A DNA stretch of 64,000 nucleotides from Siphonodentalium dalli (taxonomy: Eukaryota; Mollusca; Scaphopoda; Gadilida; Siphonodentaliidae), in the NCBI GenBank assembly GCA_032622095.1, contig CP136062.1, positions 223,400,578 through 223,464,577 of the forward strand. Reading direction: 5' to 3'. Below the pieces are notes generated by a model that saw only the letters and a program-made list of their open reading frames with translations, was not told the DNA's origin and ran no database searches. Position 1 is the first letter of the stretch; each line of letters opens with the position of its first letter. This document shows positions 30,301 to 45,800 of the stretch, piece by piece. The translations under genes and the position numbers were made by a program.

Positions 30301-32710
30301 TAGTCTAGTGAATATGATGACACATGTTTATAGTCTAGTGAACATGACAGCACATGTTTATAGTCTAGTGAACATGACAGCACATGTTTATAGTCTAGTG
30401 AACATGGTGACACATGTTTATAGTCTAGTGAATATGATGACACATGTTTATAGTCTAGTGAACATGACAGCACATGATTATAGTCTAGTGAACATGATGC
30501 CACATGTTTATAGTCTAGTGAATATGATGGCACATGTTTATAGTCTAGTGAATATGATGCCACATGTTTATAGTCTAGTGAATATGATGCCACATGTTTA
30601 TAGTCTAGTGAACATGATGGCACATGTTTATAGTCTAGTGAACATGATGCCACATGTTTATAGTCTAGTGAACATGATGCCACATGTTTATAGTCTAGTG
30701 AATATGATGCCACATGTTTATAGTCTAGTGAACATGATGCCACATGTTTATAGTCTAGTGAATATGATGCCACATGTTTATAGTCTAGTGAACATGATGG
30801 CACATGTTTATAGTCTAGTGAACATGATGCCACATGTTTATAGTCTAGTGAACATGATGCCACATGTTTATAGTCTAGTGAACATGATGCCACATGTTTA
30901 TAGTCTAGTGAATATGATGCCACATGTTTATAGTCTAGTGAATATGATGCCACATGTTTATAGTCTAGTGAATATGATGACACATGTTTATAGTCAAGTG
31001 AACATGATGCCACATGTTTATATTCTAGTGAACATGACAGCACATGTTTATAGTCTAGTGAACATGATGCCACATGTTTATAGTCAAGTGAACATGATGC
31101 CACATGTTTATATTCTAGTGAACATGACAGCACATGTTTATAGTCTAGTGAACATGATGCCACATGTTTATAGTCTAGTGAACATGACAGCACATGTTTA
31201 TAGTCAAGTGAACATGATGCCACATGTTTATATTCTAGTGAACATGACAGCACATGTTTATAGTCTAGTGAACATGATGCCACATGTTTATAGTCTAGTG
31301 AACATGACAGCACATGTTTATAGTCTAGTGAACATGACAGCACATGTTTATAGTCTAGTGAACATGGTGACACATGTTTATAGTCTAGTGAATATGATGA
31401 CACATGTTTATAGTCTAGTGAACATGACAGCACATGATTATAGTCTAGTGAACATGATGCCACATGTTTATAGTCAAGTGAACATGATGCCACATGTTTA
31501 TAGTCTAGTGAACATGGTGACACATGTTTATAGTCTAGTGAATATGATGACACATGTTTATAGTCTAGTGAACATGACAGCACATGTTTATAGTCTAGTG
31601 AACATGATGCCACATGTTTATAGTCAAGTGAACATGATGCCACATGTTTATATTCTAGTGAACATGACAGCACATGTTTATAGTCTAGTGAACATGATGC
31701 CACATGTTTATAGTCTAGTGAACATGACAGCACATGTTTATAGTCAAGTGAACATGATGCCACATGTTTATATTCTAGTGAACATGACAGCACATGTTTA
31801 TAGTCTAGTGAACATGATGCCACATGTTTATAGTCTAGTGAACATGACAGCACATGTTTATAGTCTAGTGAACATGACAGCACATGTTTATAGTCTAGTG
31901 AACATGGTGACACATGTTTATAGTCTAGTGAATATGATGACACATGTTTATAGTCTAGTGAACATGACAGCACATGATTATAGTCTAGTGAACATGATGC
32001 CACATGTTTATAGTCTAGTGAATATGATGGCACATGTTTATAGTCTAGTGAATATGATGCCACATGTTTATAGTCTAGTGAATATGATGCCACATGTTTA
32101 TAGTCTAGTGAACATGATGGCACATGTTTATAGTCTAGTGAACATGATGCCACATGTTTATAGTCTAGTGAACATGATGCCACATGTTTATAGTCTAGTG
32201 AATATGATGCCACATGTTTATAGTCTAGTGAACATGATGCCACATGTTTATAGTCTAGTGAATATGATGCCACATGTTTATAGTCTAGTGAACATGATGG
32301 CACATGTTTATAGTCTAGTGAACATGATGGCACATGTTTATAGTCTAGTGAACATGATGCCACATATTTATAGTCTAGTGAACATGATGCCACATGTTTA
32401 TAGTCTAGTGAACATGATGCCACATGTTTATAGTCTAGTGAACATGATGGCACATGTTTATATTCTAGTGAACATGATGCCACATGTTTATAGTCTAGTG
32501 AATATGATGCCACATGTTTATAGTCTAGTGAATATGATGACACATGTTTATAGTCAAGTGAACATGATGCCACATGTTTATATTCTAGTGAACATGACAG
32601 CACATGTTTATAGTCTAGTGAACATGATGACACATGTTTATAGTCTAGTGAACATGATGACACATGTTTATAGTCTAGTGAACATGACAGCACATGTTTA
32701 TAGTCTAGTG
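24389..32710 (+). repeat. 30-bp satellite, array 2, about 277 copies
   Basis: The unit on the plus strand is CATGTTTATAGTCTAGTG followed by AACATGATGGCA. The main variants are AATATG for AACATG and ATGG/ATGC/ATGA/ACAG/ACGG before CA. An aberrant unit with TTCACTGTGTGGTCC lies at about 24818-24840, and 27-bp units appear at about 26088 and 26828. Higher-order blocks are visible: lines at 30421-30780 match 31921-32280 base for base (1500-bp shift), and 31381-31440 matches 31921-31980 (540-bp shift). The very long frames on both strands (repeats of HVYSLVNMMA and HVPSCSLDYK) follow from the 30-bp period and are not taken as genes. Confidence 0.96.
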
Positions 32711-33895
32711 TAGTGCTGGGCGGTATGACGATATATCGGGTATACCCGGTTTTAATTTTGATATCGTCAATAATATCGTCTGAAATAAAAATATCGTAAT
32801 ACCGTCCCAAGTTGTAATATTCTCCATGTAGGTTGAAACCCATCATATGGTCCCAACAAACAGCGAAGTTAGAGTAAGTATAATAGTCCCAAACTTCCCG
32901 GAAATACGCAGTCGAAAACGTTTTAAAACATCGGAGCACGTGCCTGTCAAGTTGGATATGCTTCGTCAGAAACATCAAAGAGATACTATATAGTAGCATC
33001 AGTTGGCTACACTGTGAGATTGGTATGTCGCGCGCATGCGACTGGCACAATGACCTCCTTTCAAGTTGGTGCAGCTTGCTCTATCAACCGTAACCGGTTG
33101 CTTGGAGACGGATTACGATGTCAGATTTGATCGTCTCAATGTGTGCAAATTGCGAGTAAAATGATTTTGTGGACAGTGCCGTACGGATCATGGCATTGCT
33201 ATCGCTTCAACAAATGTCAAATTCACAAACTAATTGAACATGATTGTCTATATTTATTTTCCTCAGCTAAAAAAATGCCGACGCAAATTCATTTCACGTC
33301 GGCTTTTGCCTCGGCACTGCCCATTGTGGCATTGTCGACGCTAATTTCCAGGGCTGCCGTATACATGTATGGACATTGAAGTCCCACGGTGCTACCAACT
33401 ACCAATTACCACTGATAAATAGTCTCACAAACAACCAATTCCTCACGAATTAATAAAATGGAAATTTGAAACCGAATGCGGTGCTTAATGTGTGTGCATG
33501 GTGTTGAGCGCTATGGTCAAAGGGATATAACTCTAAAAAATGTATGCGAAAACGCACGTGGGCCGTGTTATATGATTATATCCCTTTGTTTCAAAGTTAT
33601 TATTTCTCCGTCGACAAACTGTCAATTGTTGCAGACGAGTGGTCATTATATACATGTATACTGTGATGTTACTGATAATTGTTCAATACACATTTACTCG
33701 ACCTCTCATGACCCACAAATTGTAAATAAAACGTAGGGATGTATTGTGCAAACTTTATTCATGAAATATTGCATATATTGTACATTGTACTTACCAATTG
33801 TAATATACCAAAATAATATCGCGATAATATCGTATATCGCGATGTTGTCACCATAATATCGCGATATTTTTGGGGGCCAATATCGCCCAGCCCTA
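32711..33895. mobile_element. hAT-type non-autonomous element, 1185 bp, inserted in the satellite
   Basis: TIRs are TAGTGCTGGGCGGTAT on the left and the complement of ATATCGCCCAGCCCTA on the right (13 of 16 or better). The flanks are a perfect 8-bp duplication of satellite sequence, GTCTAGTG, at 32703-32710 and 33896-33903. Subterminal regions are rich in ATATCGCGATAT-type motifs. About 33140-33730 has short frames on plus (for example MQIASKMILWTVPYGSWH), none recognisable as transposase. It is probably a deletion derivative mobilised in trans. Confidence 0.9.
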
Positions 33896-36800
33896 GTCTA
33901 GTGAACATGACAGCACATGTTTATAGTCTAGTGAACATGACAGCACATGTTTATAGTCTAGTGAACATGACAGCACATGTTTATAGTCTAGTGAACATGA
34001 CAGCACATGTTTATAGTCTAGTGAACATGATGGCACATGTTTATAGTCTAGTGAACATGACAGCACATGTTTATAGTCTAGTGAACATGACAGCACATGT
34101 TTATGGTCTAGTGAACATGACAGCACATGTTTATAGTCTAGTGAACATGACATCACATGTTTATAGTCTAGTGAACATGACAGCACATGTTTATAGTCTA
34201 GTGAACATGACAGCACATGTTTATAGTCTAGTGAACATGACAGCACATGTTTATAGTCTAGTGATGATGCCACATGTTTATAGTCTAGTGAACATGATGG
34301 CACATGTTTATAGTCTAGTGAATATGGTGACACATGTTTATAGTCTAGTGAACATGATGGCACATGTTTATAGTCTAGTGAACATGATGGCACATGTTTA
34401 TAGTCTAGTGAATATGGTGACACATGTTTATAGTCTAGTGAACATGATGGCACATGTTTATAGTCTAGTGAATATGATGCCACATGTTTATAGTCTAGTG
34501 AACATGATGCCACATGTTTATAGTCTAGTGATGATGCCACATGTTTATAGTCTAGTGATGATGCCACATGTTTATAGTCTAGTGAACATGATGCCACATG
34601 TTTATAGTCTAGTGAACATGATGGCACATGTTTATAGTCTAGTGATGATGCCACATGTTTATAGTCTAGTGATGATGCCACATGTTTATAGTCTAGTGAA
34701 CATGATGCCACATGTTTATAGTCTAGTGAACATGACAGCACATGTTTATAGTCTAGTGATGATGACACATGTTTATAGTCTAGTGATGATGACACATGTT
34801 TATAGTCTAGTGATGATGCCACATGTTTATAGTCTAGTGAACATGATGCCACATGTTTATAGTCTAGTGATGATGACACATGTTTATAGTCTAGTGATGA
34901 TGACACATGTTTATAGTCTAGTGATGATGCCACATGTTTATAGTCTAGTGAACATGATGCCACATGTTTATAGTCTAGTGAACATGACAGCACATGTTTA
35001 TAGTCTAGTGAACATGATGCCACATGTTTATAGTCTAGTGAACATGACAGCACATGTTTATAGTCTAGTGATGATGACACATGTTTATAGTCTAGTGATG
35101 ATGACACATGTTTATAGTCTAGTGATGATGCCACATGTTTATAGTCTAGTGAACATGATGCCACATGTTTATAGTCTAGTGAACATGACAGCACATGTTT
35201 ATAGTCTAGTGAACATGATGCCACATGTTTATAGTCTAGTGAACATGACAGCACATGTTTATAGTCTAGTGAACATGACAGCACATGTTTATAGTCTAGT
35301 GATGATGCCACATGTTTATAGTCTAGTGATGATGCCACATGTTTATAGTCTAGTGAACATGATGCCACATGTTTATAGTCTAGTGAACATGATGCCACAT
35401 GTTTATATTCTAGTGAACATGATGCCACATGTTTATAGTCTAGTGATGATGCCACATGTTTATAGTCTAGTGAACATGATGCCACATGTTTATAGTCTAG
35501 TGAACATGATGCCACATGTTTATATTCTAGTGAACATGATGCCACATGTTTATAGTCTAGTGAACATGATGCCACATGTTTATATTCTAGTGAACATGAT
35601 GCCACATGTTTATAGTCTAGTGAACATGATGCCACATGTTTATAGTCTAGTGAACATGATGCCACATGTTTATAGTCTAGTGAACATGATGCCACATGTT
35701 TATAGTCTAGTGAACATGATGCCACATGTTTATAGTCTAGTGATGATGCCACATGTTTATAGTCTAGTGAACATGATGCCACATGTTTATAGTCTAGTGA
35801 ACATGATGCCACATGTTTATAGTCTAGTGATGATGCCACATGTTTATAGTCTAGTGAACATGATGCCACATGTTTATAGTCTAGTGAACATGATGCCACA
35901 TGTTTATAGTCTAGTGAACATGATGCCACATGTTTATAGTCTAGTGAACATGATGGCACATGTTTATAGTCTAGTGAACATGATGCCACATGTTTATAGT
36001 CTAGTGAACATGATGCCACATGTTTATAGTCTAGTGATGATGCCACATGTTTATAGTCTAGTGAATATGATGACACATGTTTATAGTCTAGTGATGATGC
36101 CACATGTTTATAGTCTAGTGAATATGATGCCACATGTTTATAGTCTAGTGAACATGATGCCACATGTTTATAGTCTAGTGATGATGCCACATGTTTATAG
36201 TCTAGTGAATATGATGACACATGTTTATAGTCTAGTGAATATGATGCCACATGTTTATAGTCTAGTGAATATGATGACACATGTTTATAGTCTAGTGAAT
36301 ATGATGCCACATGTTTATAGTCTAGTGATGATGCCACATGTTTATAGTCTAGTGAATATGATGCCACATGTTTATAGTCTAGTGAATATGATGACACATG
36401 TTTATAGTCTAGTGATGATGCCACATGTTTATAGTCTAGTGATGATGCCACATGTTTATAGTCTAGTGAACATGATGCCACATGTTTATAGTCTAGTGAA
36501 CATGATGCCACATGTTTATAGTCTAGTGAACATGATGCCACATGTTTATAGTCTAGTGAACATGATGGCACATGTTTATAGTCTAGTGAACATGATGCCA
36601 CATGTTTATAGTCTAGTGAACATGATGCCACATGTTTATAGTCTAGTGATGATGCCACATGTTTATAGTCTAGTGAATATGATGCCACATGTTTATAGTC
36701 TAGTGAACATGATGCCACATGTTTATAGTCTAGTGATGATGCCACATGTTTATAGTCTAGTGAATATGATGACACATGTTTATAGTCTAGTGAATATGAT

Positions 36801-39800
36801 GCCACATGTTTATAGTCTAGTGAATATGATGACACATGTTTATAGTCTAGTGAATATGATGCCACATGTTTATAGTCTAGTGATGATGCCACATGTTTAT
36901 AGTCTAGTGAATATGATGCCACATGTTTATAGTCTAGTGAATATGATGCCACATGTTTATAGTCTAGTGATGATGCCACATGTTTATAGTCTAGTGAACA
37001 TGATGCCACATGTTTATATTCTAGTGATGATGCCACATGTTTATAGTCTAGTGAATATGATGCCACATGTTTATATTCTAGTGAACATGATGCCACATGT
37101 TTATAGTCTAGTGATGATGCCACATGTTTATATTCTAGTGATGATGCCACATGTTTATAGTCTAGTGATGATGCCACATGTTTATAGTCTAGTGAATATG
37201 ATGCCACATGTTTATAGTCTAGTGATGATGCCACATGTTTATAGTCTAGTGAACATGATGCCACATGTTTATATTCTAGTGAACATGATGGCACATGTTT
37301 ATAGTCTAGTGATGATGCCACATGTTTATAGTCTAGTGAATATGATGCCACATGTTTATATTCTAGTGAATATGATGCCACATGTTTATAGTCTAGTGAA
37401 TATGATGCCACATGTTTATATTCTAGTGAATATGATGCCACATGTTTATAGTCTAGTGAATATGATGCCACATGTTTATAGTCTAGTGAATATGATGCCA
37501 CATGTTTATATTCTAGTGAATATGATGCCACATGTTTATAGTCTAGTGAATATGATGCCACATGTTTATATTCTAGTGAACATGATGACACATGTTTATA
37601 GTCTAGTGATGATGCCACATGTTTATAGTCTAGTGAATATGATGCCACATGTTTATAGTCTAGTGATGATGCCACATGTTTATAGTCTAGTGAACATGAT
37701 GCCACATGTTTATAGTCTAGTGATGATGCCACATGTTTATAGTCTAGTGAACATGATGGCACATGTTTATAGTCTAGTGATGATGCCACATGTTTATAGT
37801 CTAGTGAATATGATGCCACATGTTTATATTCTAGTGAACATGATGCCACATGTTTATATTCTAGTGAACATGATGGCACATGTTTATAGTCTAGTGATGA
37901 TGCCACATGTTTATATTCTAGTGAACATGATGCCACATGTTTATAGTCTAGTGATGATGACACATGTTTATAGTCTAGTGATGATGCCACATGTTTATAG
38001 TCTAGTGATGATGCCACATGTTTATATTCTAGTGATGATGCCACATGTTTATAGTCTAGTGATGATGCCACATGTTTATAGTCTAGTGATGATGCCACAT
38101 GTTTATAGTCTAGTGATGATGCCACATGTTTATAGTCTAGTGAACATGATGCCACATGTTTATATTCTAGTGAACATGATGGCACATGTTTATAGTCTAG
38201 TGATGATGCCACATGTTTATAGTCTAGTGAATATGATGCCACATGTTTATATTCTAGTGAACATGATGCCACATGTTTATAGTCTAGTGATGATGACACA
38301 TGTTTATAGTCTAGTGATGATGCCACATGTTTATAGTCTAGTGATGATGCCACATGTTTATATTCTAGTGATGATGCCACATGTTTATAGTCTAGTGATG
38401 ATGCCACATGTTTATAGTCTAGTGATGATGCCACATGTTTATAGTCTAGTGAACATGATGCCACATGTTTATATTCTAGTGAACATGATGGCACATGTTT
38501 ATAGTCTAGTGATGATGCCACATGTTTATAGTCTAGTGAATATGATGCCACATGTTTATATTCTAGTGAACATGATGCCACATGTTTATAGTCTAGTGAA
38601 TATGATGCCACATGTTTATATTCTAGTGAACATGATGCCACATGTTTATAGTCTAGTGAACATGATGCCACATGTTTATAGTCTAGTGATGATGCCACAT
38701 GTTTATATTCTAGTGATGATGCCACATGTTTATAGTCTAGTGAATATGATGCCACATGTTTATATTCTAGTGAACATGATGCCACATGTTTATAGTCTAG
38801 TGATGATGCCACATGTTTATATTCTAGTGAACATGATGCCACATGTTTATATTCTAGTGAACATGATGCCACATGTTTATAGTCTAGTGATGATGCCACA
38901 TGTTTATATTCTAGTGAACATGATGCCACATGTTTATATTCTAGTGAACATGATGCCACATGTTTATAGTCTAGTGAACATGATGCCACATGTTTATAGT
39001 CTAGTGATGATGCCACATGTTTATATTCTAGTGATGATGCCACATGTTTATAGTCTAGTGATGATGCCACATGTTTATATTCTAGTGAACATGATGCCAC
39101 ATGTTTATATTCTAGTGAACATGATGCCACATGTTTATAGTCTAGTGATGATGCCACATGTTTATATTCTAGTGAACATGATGCCACATGTTTATAGTCT
39201 AGTGATGATGCCACATGTTTATAGTCTAGTGATGATGCCACATGTTTATATTCTAGTGAACATGATGCCACATGTTTATAGTCTAGTGATGATGCCACAT
39301 GTTTATATTCTAGTGAACATGATGCCACATGTTTATATTCTAGTGAACATGATGCCACATGTTTATATTCTAGTGAACATGATGCCACATGTTTATAGTC
39401 TAGTGATGATGCCACATGTTTATATTCTAGTGAACATGATGCCACATGTTTATAGTCTAGTGATGATGCCACATGTTTATATTCTAGTGAACATGATGCC
39501 ACATGTTTATATTCTAGTGAACATGATGCCACATGTTTATAGTCTAGTGATGATGCCACATGTTTATATTCTAGTGAATATGATGCCACATGTTTATATT
39601 CTAGTGAACATGATGCCACATGTTTATAGTCTAGTGAACATGATGCCACATGTTTATAGTCTAGTGATGATGCCACATGTTTATATTCTAGTGATGATGC
39701 CACATGTTTATAGTCTAGTGAATATGATGCCACATGTTTATATTCTAGTGAACATGATGCCACATGTTTATAGTCTAGTGATGATGCCACATGTTTATAT

Positions 39801-42800
39801 TCTAGTGAACATGATGCCACATGTTTATATTCTAGTGAACATGATGCCACATGTTTATAGTCTAGTGATGATGCCACATGTTTATAGTCTAGTGATGATG
39901 CCACATGTTTATATTCTAGTGAACATGATGCCACATGTTTATAGTCTAGTGATGATGCCACATGTTTATATTCTAGTGAACATGATGCCACATGTTTATA
40001 TTCTAGTGAACATGATGCCACATGTTTATATTCTAGTGAACATGATGCCACATGTTTATAGTCTAGTGATGATGCCACATGTTTATATTCTAGTGAACAT
40101 GATGCCACATGTTTATAGTCTAGTGATGATGCCACATGTTTATAGTCTAGTGATGATGCCACATGTTTATATTCTAGTGAACATGATGCCACATGTTTAT
40201 AGTCTAGTGATGATGCCACATGTTTATATTCTAGTGAACATGATGCCACATGTTTATATTCTAGTGAACATGATGCCACATGTTTATATTCTAGTGAACA
40301 TGATGCCACATGTTTATAGTCTAGTGATGATGCCACATGTTTATATTCTAGTGAACATGATGCCACATGTTTATAGTCTAGTGATGATGCCACATGTTTA
40401 TATTCTAGTGAACATGATGCCACATGTTTATATTCTAGTGAACATGATGCCACATGTTTATATTCTAGTGAACATGATGCCACATGTTTATAGTCTAGTG
40501 ATGATGCCACATGTTTATATTCTAGTGAATATGATGCCACATGTTTATATTCTAGTGAACATGATGCCACATGTTTATAGTCTAGTGAACATGATGCCAC
40601 ATGTTTATAGTCTAGTGATGATGCCACATGTTTATATTCTAGTGATGATGCCACATGTTTATAGTCTAGTGAATATGATGCCACATGTTTATATTCTAGT
40701 GAACATGATGCCACATGTTTATAGTCTAGTGATGATGCCACATGTTTATATTCTAGTGAACATGATGCCACATGTTTATATTCTAGTGAACATGATGCCA
40801 CATGTTTATAGTCTAGTGATGATGCCACATGTTTATATTCTAGTGAACATGATGCCACATGTTTATATTCTAGTGAACATGATGCCACATGTTTATATTC
40901 TAGTGAACATGATGCCACATGTTTATAGTCTAGTGATGATGCCACATGTTTATATTCTAGTGAATATGATGCCACATGTTTATATTCTAGTGAACATGAT
41001 GCCACATGTTTATAGTCTAGTGAACATGATGCCACATGTTTATAGTCTAGTGATGATGCCACATGTTTATATTCTAGTGATGATGCCACATGTTTATAGT
41101 CTAGTGAATATGATGCCACATGTTTATATTCTAGTGAACATGATGCCACATGTTTATAGTCTAGTGAACATGATGCCACATGTTTATATTCTAGTGATGA
41201 TGCCACATGTTTATATTCTAGTGAACATGATGCCACATGTTTATATTCTAGTGATGATGCCACATGTTTATAGTCTAGTGATGATGCCACATGTTTATAG
41301 TCTAGTGAATATGATGCCACATGTTTATAGTCTAGTGATGATGCCACATGTTTATAGTCTAGTGAACATGATGCCACATGTTTATATTCTAGTGAACATG
41401 ATGGCACATGTTTATAGTCTAGTGATGATGCCACATGTTTATAGTCTAGTGAATATGATGCCACATGTTTATATTCTAGTGAACATGATGCCACATGTTT
41501 ATAGTCTAGTGAATATGATGCCACATGTTTATATTCTAGTGAACATGATGCCACATGTTTATAGTCTAGTGAACATGATGCCACATGTTTATAGTCTAGT
41601 GATGATGCCACATGTTTATAGTCTAGTGATGATGGCACATGTTTATAGTCTAGTGATGATGCCACATGTTTATAGTCTAGTGAACATGATGGCACATGTT
41701 TATAGTCTAGTGATGATGCCACATGTTTATAGTCTAGTGAATATGATGCCACATGTTTATATTCTAGTGAACATGATGCCACATGTTTATATTCTAGTGA
41801 ACATGATGGCACATGTTTATAGTCTAGTGATGATGCCACATGTTTATATTCTAGTGAACATGATGCCACATGTTTATAGTCTAGTGAATATGATGCCACA
41901 TGTTTATAGTCTAGTGAATATGATGCCACATGTTTATAGTCTAGTGATGATGCCACATGTTTATAGTCTAGTGAACATGATGCCACATGTTTATATTCTA
42001 GTGATGATGCCACATGTTTATAGTCTAGTGAATATGATGCCACATGTTTATATTCTAGTGAACATGATGCCACATGTTTATAGTCTAGTGATGATGCCAC
42101 ATGTTTATATTCTAGTGAACATGATGACACATGTTTATAGTCTAGTGATGATGCCACATGTTTATATTCTAGTGAACATGATGCCACATGTTTATAGTCT
42201 AGTGATGATGCCACATGTTTATAGTCTAGTGAACATGATGGCACATGTTTATAGTCTAGTGATGATGCCACATGTTTATAGTCTAGTGAATATGATGCCA
42301 CATGTTTATATTCTAGTGAACATGATGCCACATGTTTATATTCTAGTGAACATGATGGCACATGTTTATAGTCTAGTGATGATGCCACATGTTTATAGTC
42401 TAGTGAACATGATGGCACATGTTTATAGTCTAGTGATGATGCCACATGTTTATAGTCTAGTGAATATGATGCCACATGTTTATATTCTAGTGAACATGAT
42501 GCCACATGTTTATATTCTAGTGAACATGATGGCACATGTTTATAGTCTAGTGATGATGCCACATGTTTATATTCTAGTGAACATGATGCCACATGTTTAT
42601 AGTCTAGTGAATATGATGCCACATGTTTATAGTCTAGTGAATATGATGCCACATGTTTATAGTCTAGTGATGATGCCACATGTTTATAGTCTAGTGAACA
42701 TGATGCCACATGTTTATATTCTAGTGATGATGCCACATGTTTATAGTCTAGTGAATATGATGCCACATGTTTATATTCTAGTGAACATGATGCCACATGT

Positions 42801-45800
42801 TTATAGTCTAGTGATGATGCCACATGTTTATATTCTAGTGAACATGATGACACATGTTTATAGTCTAGTGATGATGCCACATGTTTATAGTCTAGTGAAT
42901 ATGATGCCACATGTTTATAGTCTAGTGATGATGCCACATGTTTATAGTCTAGTGAACATGATGCCACATGTTTATATTCTAGTGAACATGATGGCACATG
43001 TTTATAGTCTAGTGATGATGCCACATGTTTATAGTCTAGTGAATATGATGCCACATGTTTATATTCTAGTGAACATGATGCCACATGTTTATATTCTAGT
43101 GAACATGATGGCACATGTTTATAGTCTAGTGATGATGCCACATGTTTATATTCTAGTGAACATGATGCCACATGTTTATAGTCTAGTGATGATGCCACAT
43201 GTTTATAGTCTAGTGAACATGATGGCACATGTTTATAGTCTAGTGATGATGCCACATGTTTATAGTCTAGTGAATATGATGCCACATGTTTATATTCTAG
43301 TGAACATGATGCCACATGTTTATATTCTAGTGAACATGATGGCACATGTTTATAGTCTAGTGATGATGCCACATGTTTATATTCTAGTGAACATGATGCC
43401 ACATGTTTATAGTCTAGTGATGATGCCACATGTTTATAGTCTAGTGAACATGATGCCACATGTTTATAGTCTAGTGAACATGATGCCACATGTTTATATT
43501 CTAGTGATGATGCCACATGTTTATATTCTAGTGAACATGATGCCACATGTTTATAGTCTAGTGATGATGCCACATGTTTATATTCTAGTGAACATGATGC
43601 CACATGTTTATAGTCTAGTGATGATGCCACATGTTTATAGTCTAGTGAACATGATGCCACATGTTTATAGTCTAGTGAACATGATGCCACATGTTTATAT
43701 TATAGTGAACATGATGCCACATGTTTATATTCTAGTGATGATGCCACATGTTTATAGTCTAGTGAATATGATGCCACATGTTTATATTCTAGTGAACATG
43801 ATGCCACATGTTTATATTCTAGTGATGATGCCACATGTTTATATTCTAGTGAACATGATGCCACATGTTTATAGTCTAGTGATGATGCCACATGTTTATA
43901 TTCTAGTGAACATGATGCCACATGTTTATATTCTAGTGATGATGCCACATGTTTATATTCTAGTGAACATGATGCCACATGTTTATAGTCTAGTGATGAT
44001 GCCACATGTTTATATTCTAGTGAACATGATGCCACATGTTTATAGTCTAGTGATGATGCCACATGTTTATAGTCTAGTGAACATGATGCCACATGTTTAT
44101 AGTCTAGTGATGATGCCACATGTTTATATTCTAGGGAACATGATGCCACATGTTTATATTCTAGTGATGATGCCACATGTTTATAGTCTAGTGAACATGA
44201 TGCCACATGTTTATATTCTAGTGATGATGCCACATGTTTATAGTCTAGTGAATATGATGCCACATGTTTATAGTCTAGTGATGATGGCACATGTTTATAG
44301 TCTAGTGAATATGATGCCACATGTTTATAGTCTAGTGATGAAGGCACATGTTTATATTCTAGTGAATATGATGCCACATGTTTATAGTCTAGTGATGATG
44401 CCACATGTTTATAGTCTAGTGAACATGATGGCACATGTTTATAGTCTAGTGAACATGATGGCACATGTTTATATTCTAGTGAACATGATGGCACATGTTT
44501 ATATTCTAGTGAACATGATGCCACATGTTTATATTCTAGTGAACATGATGGCACATGTTTATAGTCTAGTGATGATGCCACATGTTTATAGTGTAGTGAA
44601 CATGATGCCACATGTTTATAGTGTAGTGAACATGATGACACATGTTTATAGTCTAGTTAACATGATGGCACATGTTTATAGTCTAGTGAACATGATGGCA
44701 CATGTTTATAGTCTAGTGAACATGATGGCACATGTTTATAGTCTAGTGAACATGATGGCACATGTTTATAGTCTAGTGAACATGATGTCACATGTTTATA
44801 GTCTAGTTAATATGATGTCACATGTTTATAGTCTAGTGAACATGATGTCACATGTTTATATTCTAGTGAATATGATGGCACATGTTTATAGTCTAGTGAA
44901 CATGATGTCACATGTTTATATTCTAGTGAATATGATGGCACATGTTTATAGTCTAGTGAACATGATGTCACATGTTTATATTCTAGTGAATATGATGGCA
45001 CATGTTTATAGTCTAGTGAACATGATGGCACATGTTTATAGTCTAGTGAATATGATGCCACATGTTTATAGTCTAGTGAACATGATGCCACATGTTTATA
45101 GTCTAGTGAACATGATGCACATGTTTATAGTCTAGTTAACATGATGCCACATGTTTATAGTCTAGTGAACATGATGGCACATGTTTATAGTCTAGTGAAC
45201 ATGATGGCACATGTTTATAGTGTAGTGAACATGATGCCACATGTTTATAGTCTAGTGAACATGATGGCACATGTTTATAGTCTAGTGAACATGATGGTAC
45301 ATGTTTATAGTGTAGTGAACATGATGGTACATGTTTATAGTCTAGTTAACATGATGGCACATGTTTATAGTCTAGTGAACATGATGGCACATGTTTATAG
45401 TCTAGTGAACATGATGGAACATGTTTATAGTCTAGTGAACATGATGCCACATGTTTATAGTCTAGTGAACATGATGGCACATGTTTATAGTCTAGTGAAC
45501 ATGATGGCACATGTTTATAGTCTAGTGAACATGATGGCACATGTTTATAGTCTAGTGAACATGATGGCACATGTTTATAGTCTAGTGAACATGATGCCAC
45601 ATGTTTATAGTCTAGTTAACATGATGCCACATGTTTATAGTCTAGTGAACATGATGGCACATGTTTATAGTCTAGTGAACATGATGGCACATGTTTATAG
45701 TCTAGTGAACATGGTGACACATATTTATAGTATAGTGAACATGATGGCACATGTTTATAGTCTAGTGAACATGATGGCACCTGTTTATAGTCTAGTGAAC

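Noticed and set aside
29016-33050. Minus-strand frame with a 112-residue non-repetitive N-terminus joined to repeats of SCSLDYKHVP
   Set aside because: The N-terminus lies in the hAT element and the rest in satellite. The fusion only reflects insertion in a compatible frame.
33893-45135. Open frames of 3,265 and 3,744 codons on the two strands of the satellite
   Set aside because: They are pure products of a 30/27-bp period with no stop in one frame per strand. There is no non-repeat start, signal or domain, and they break at the first 1-2-bp indel at the array edges.
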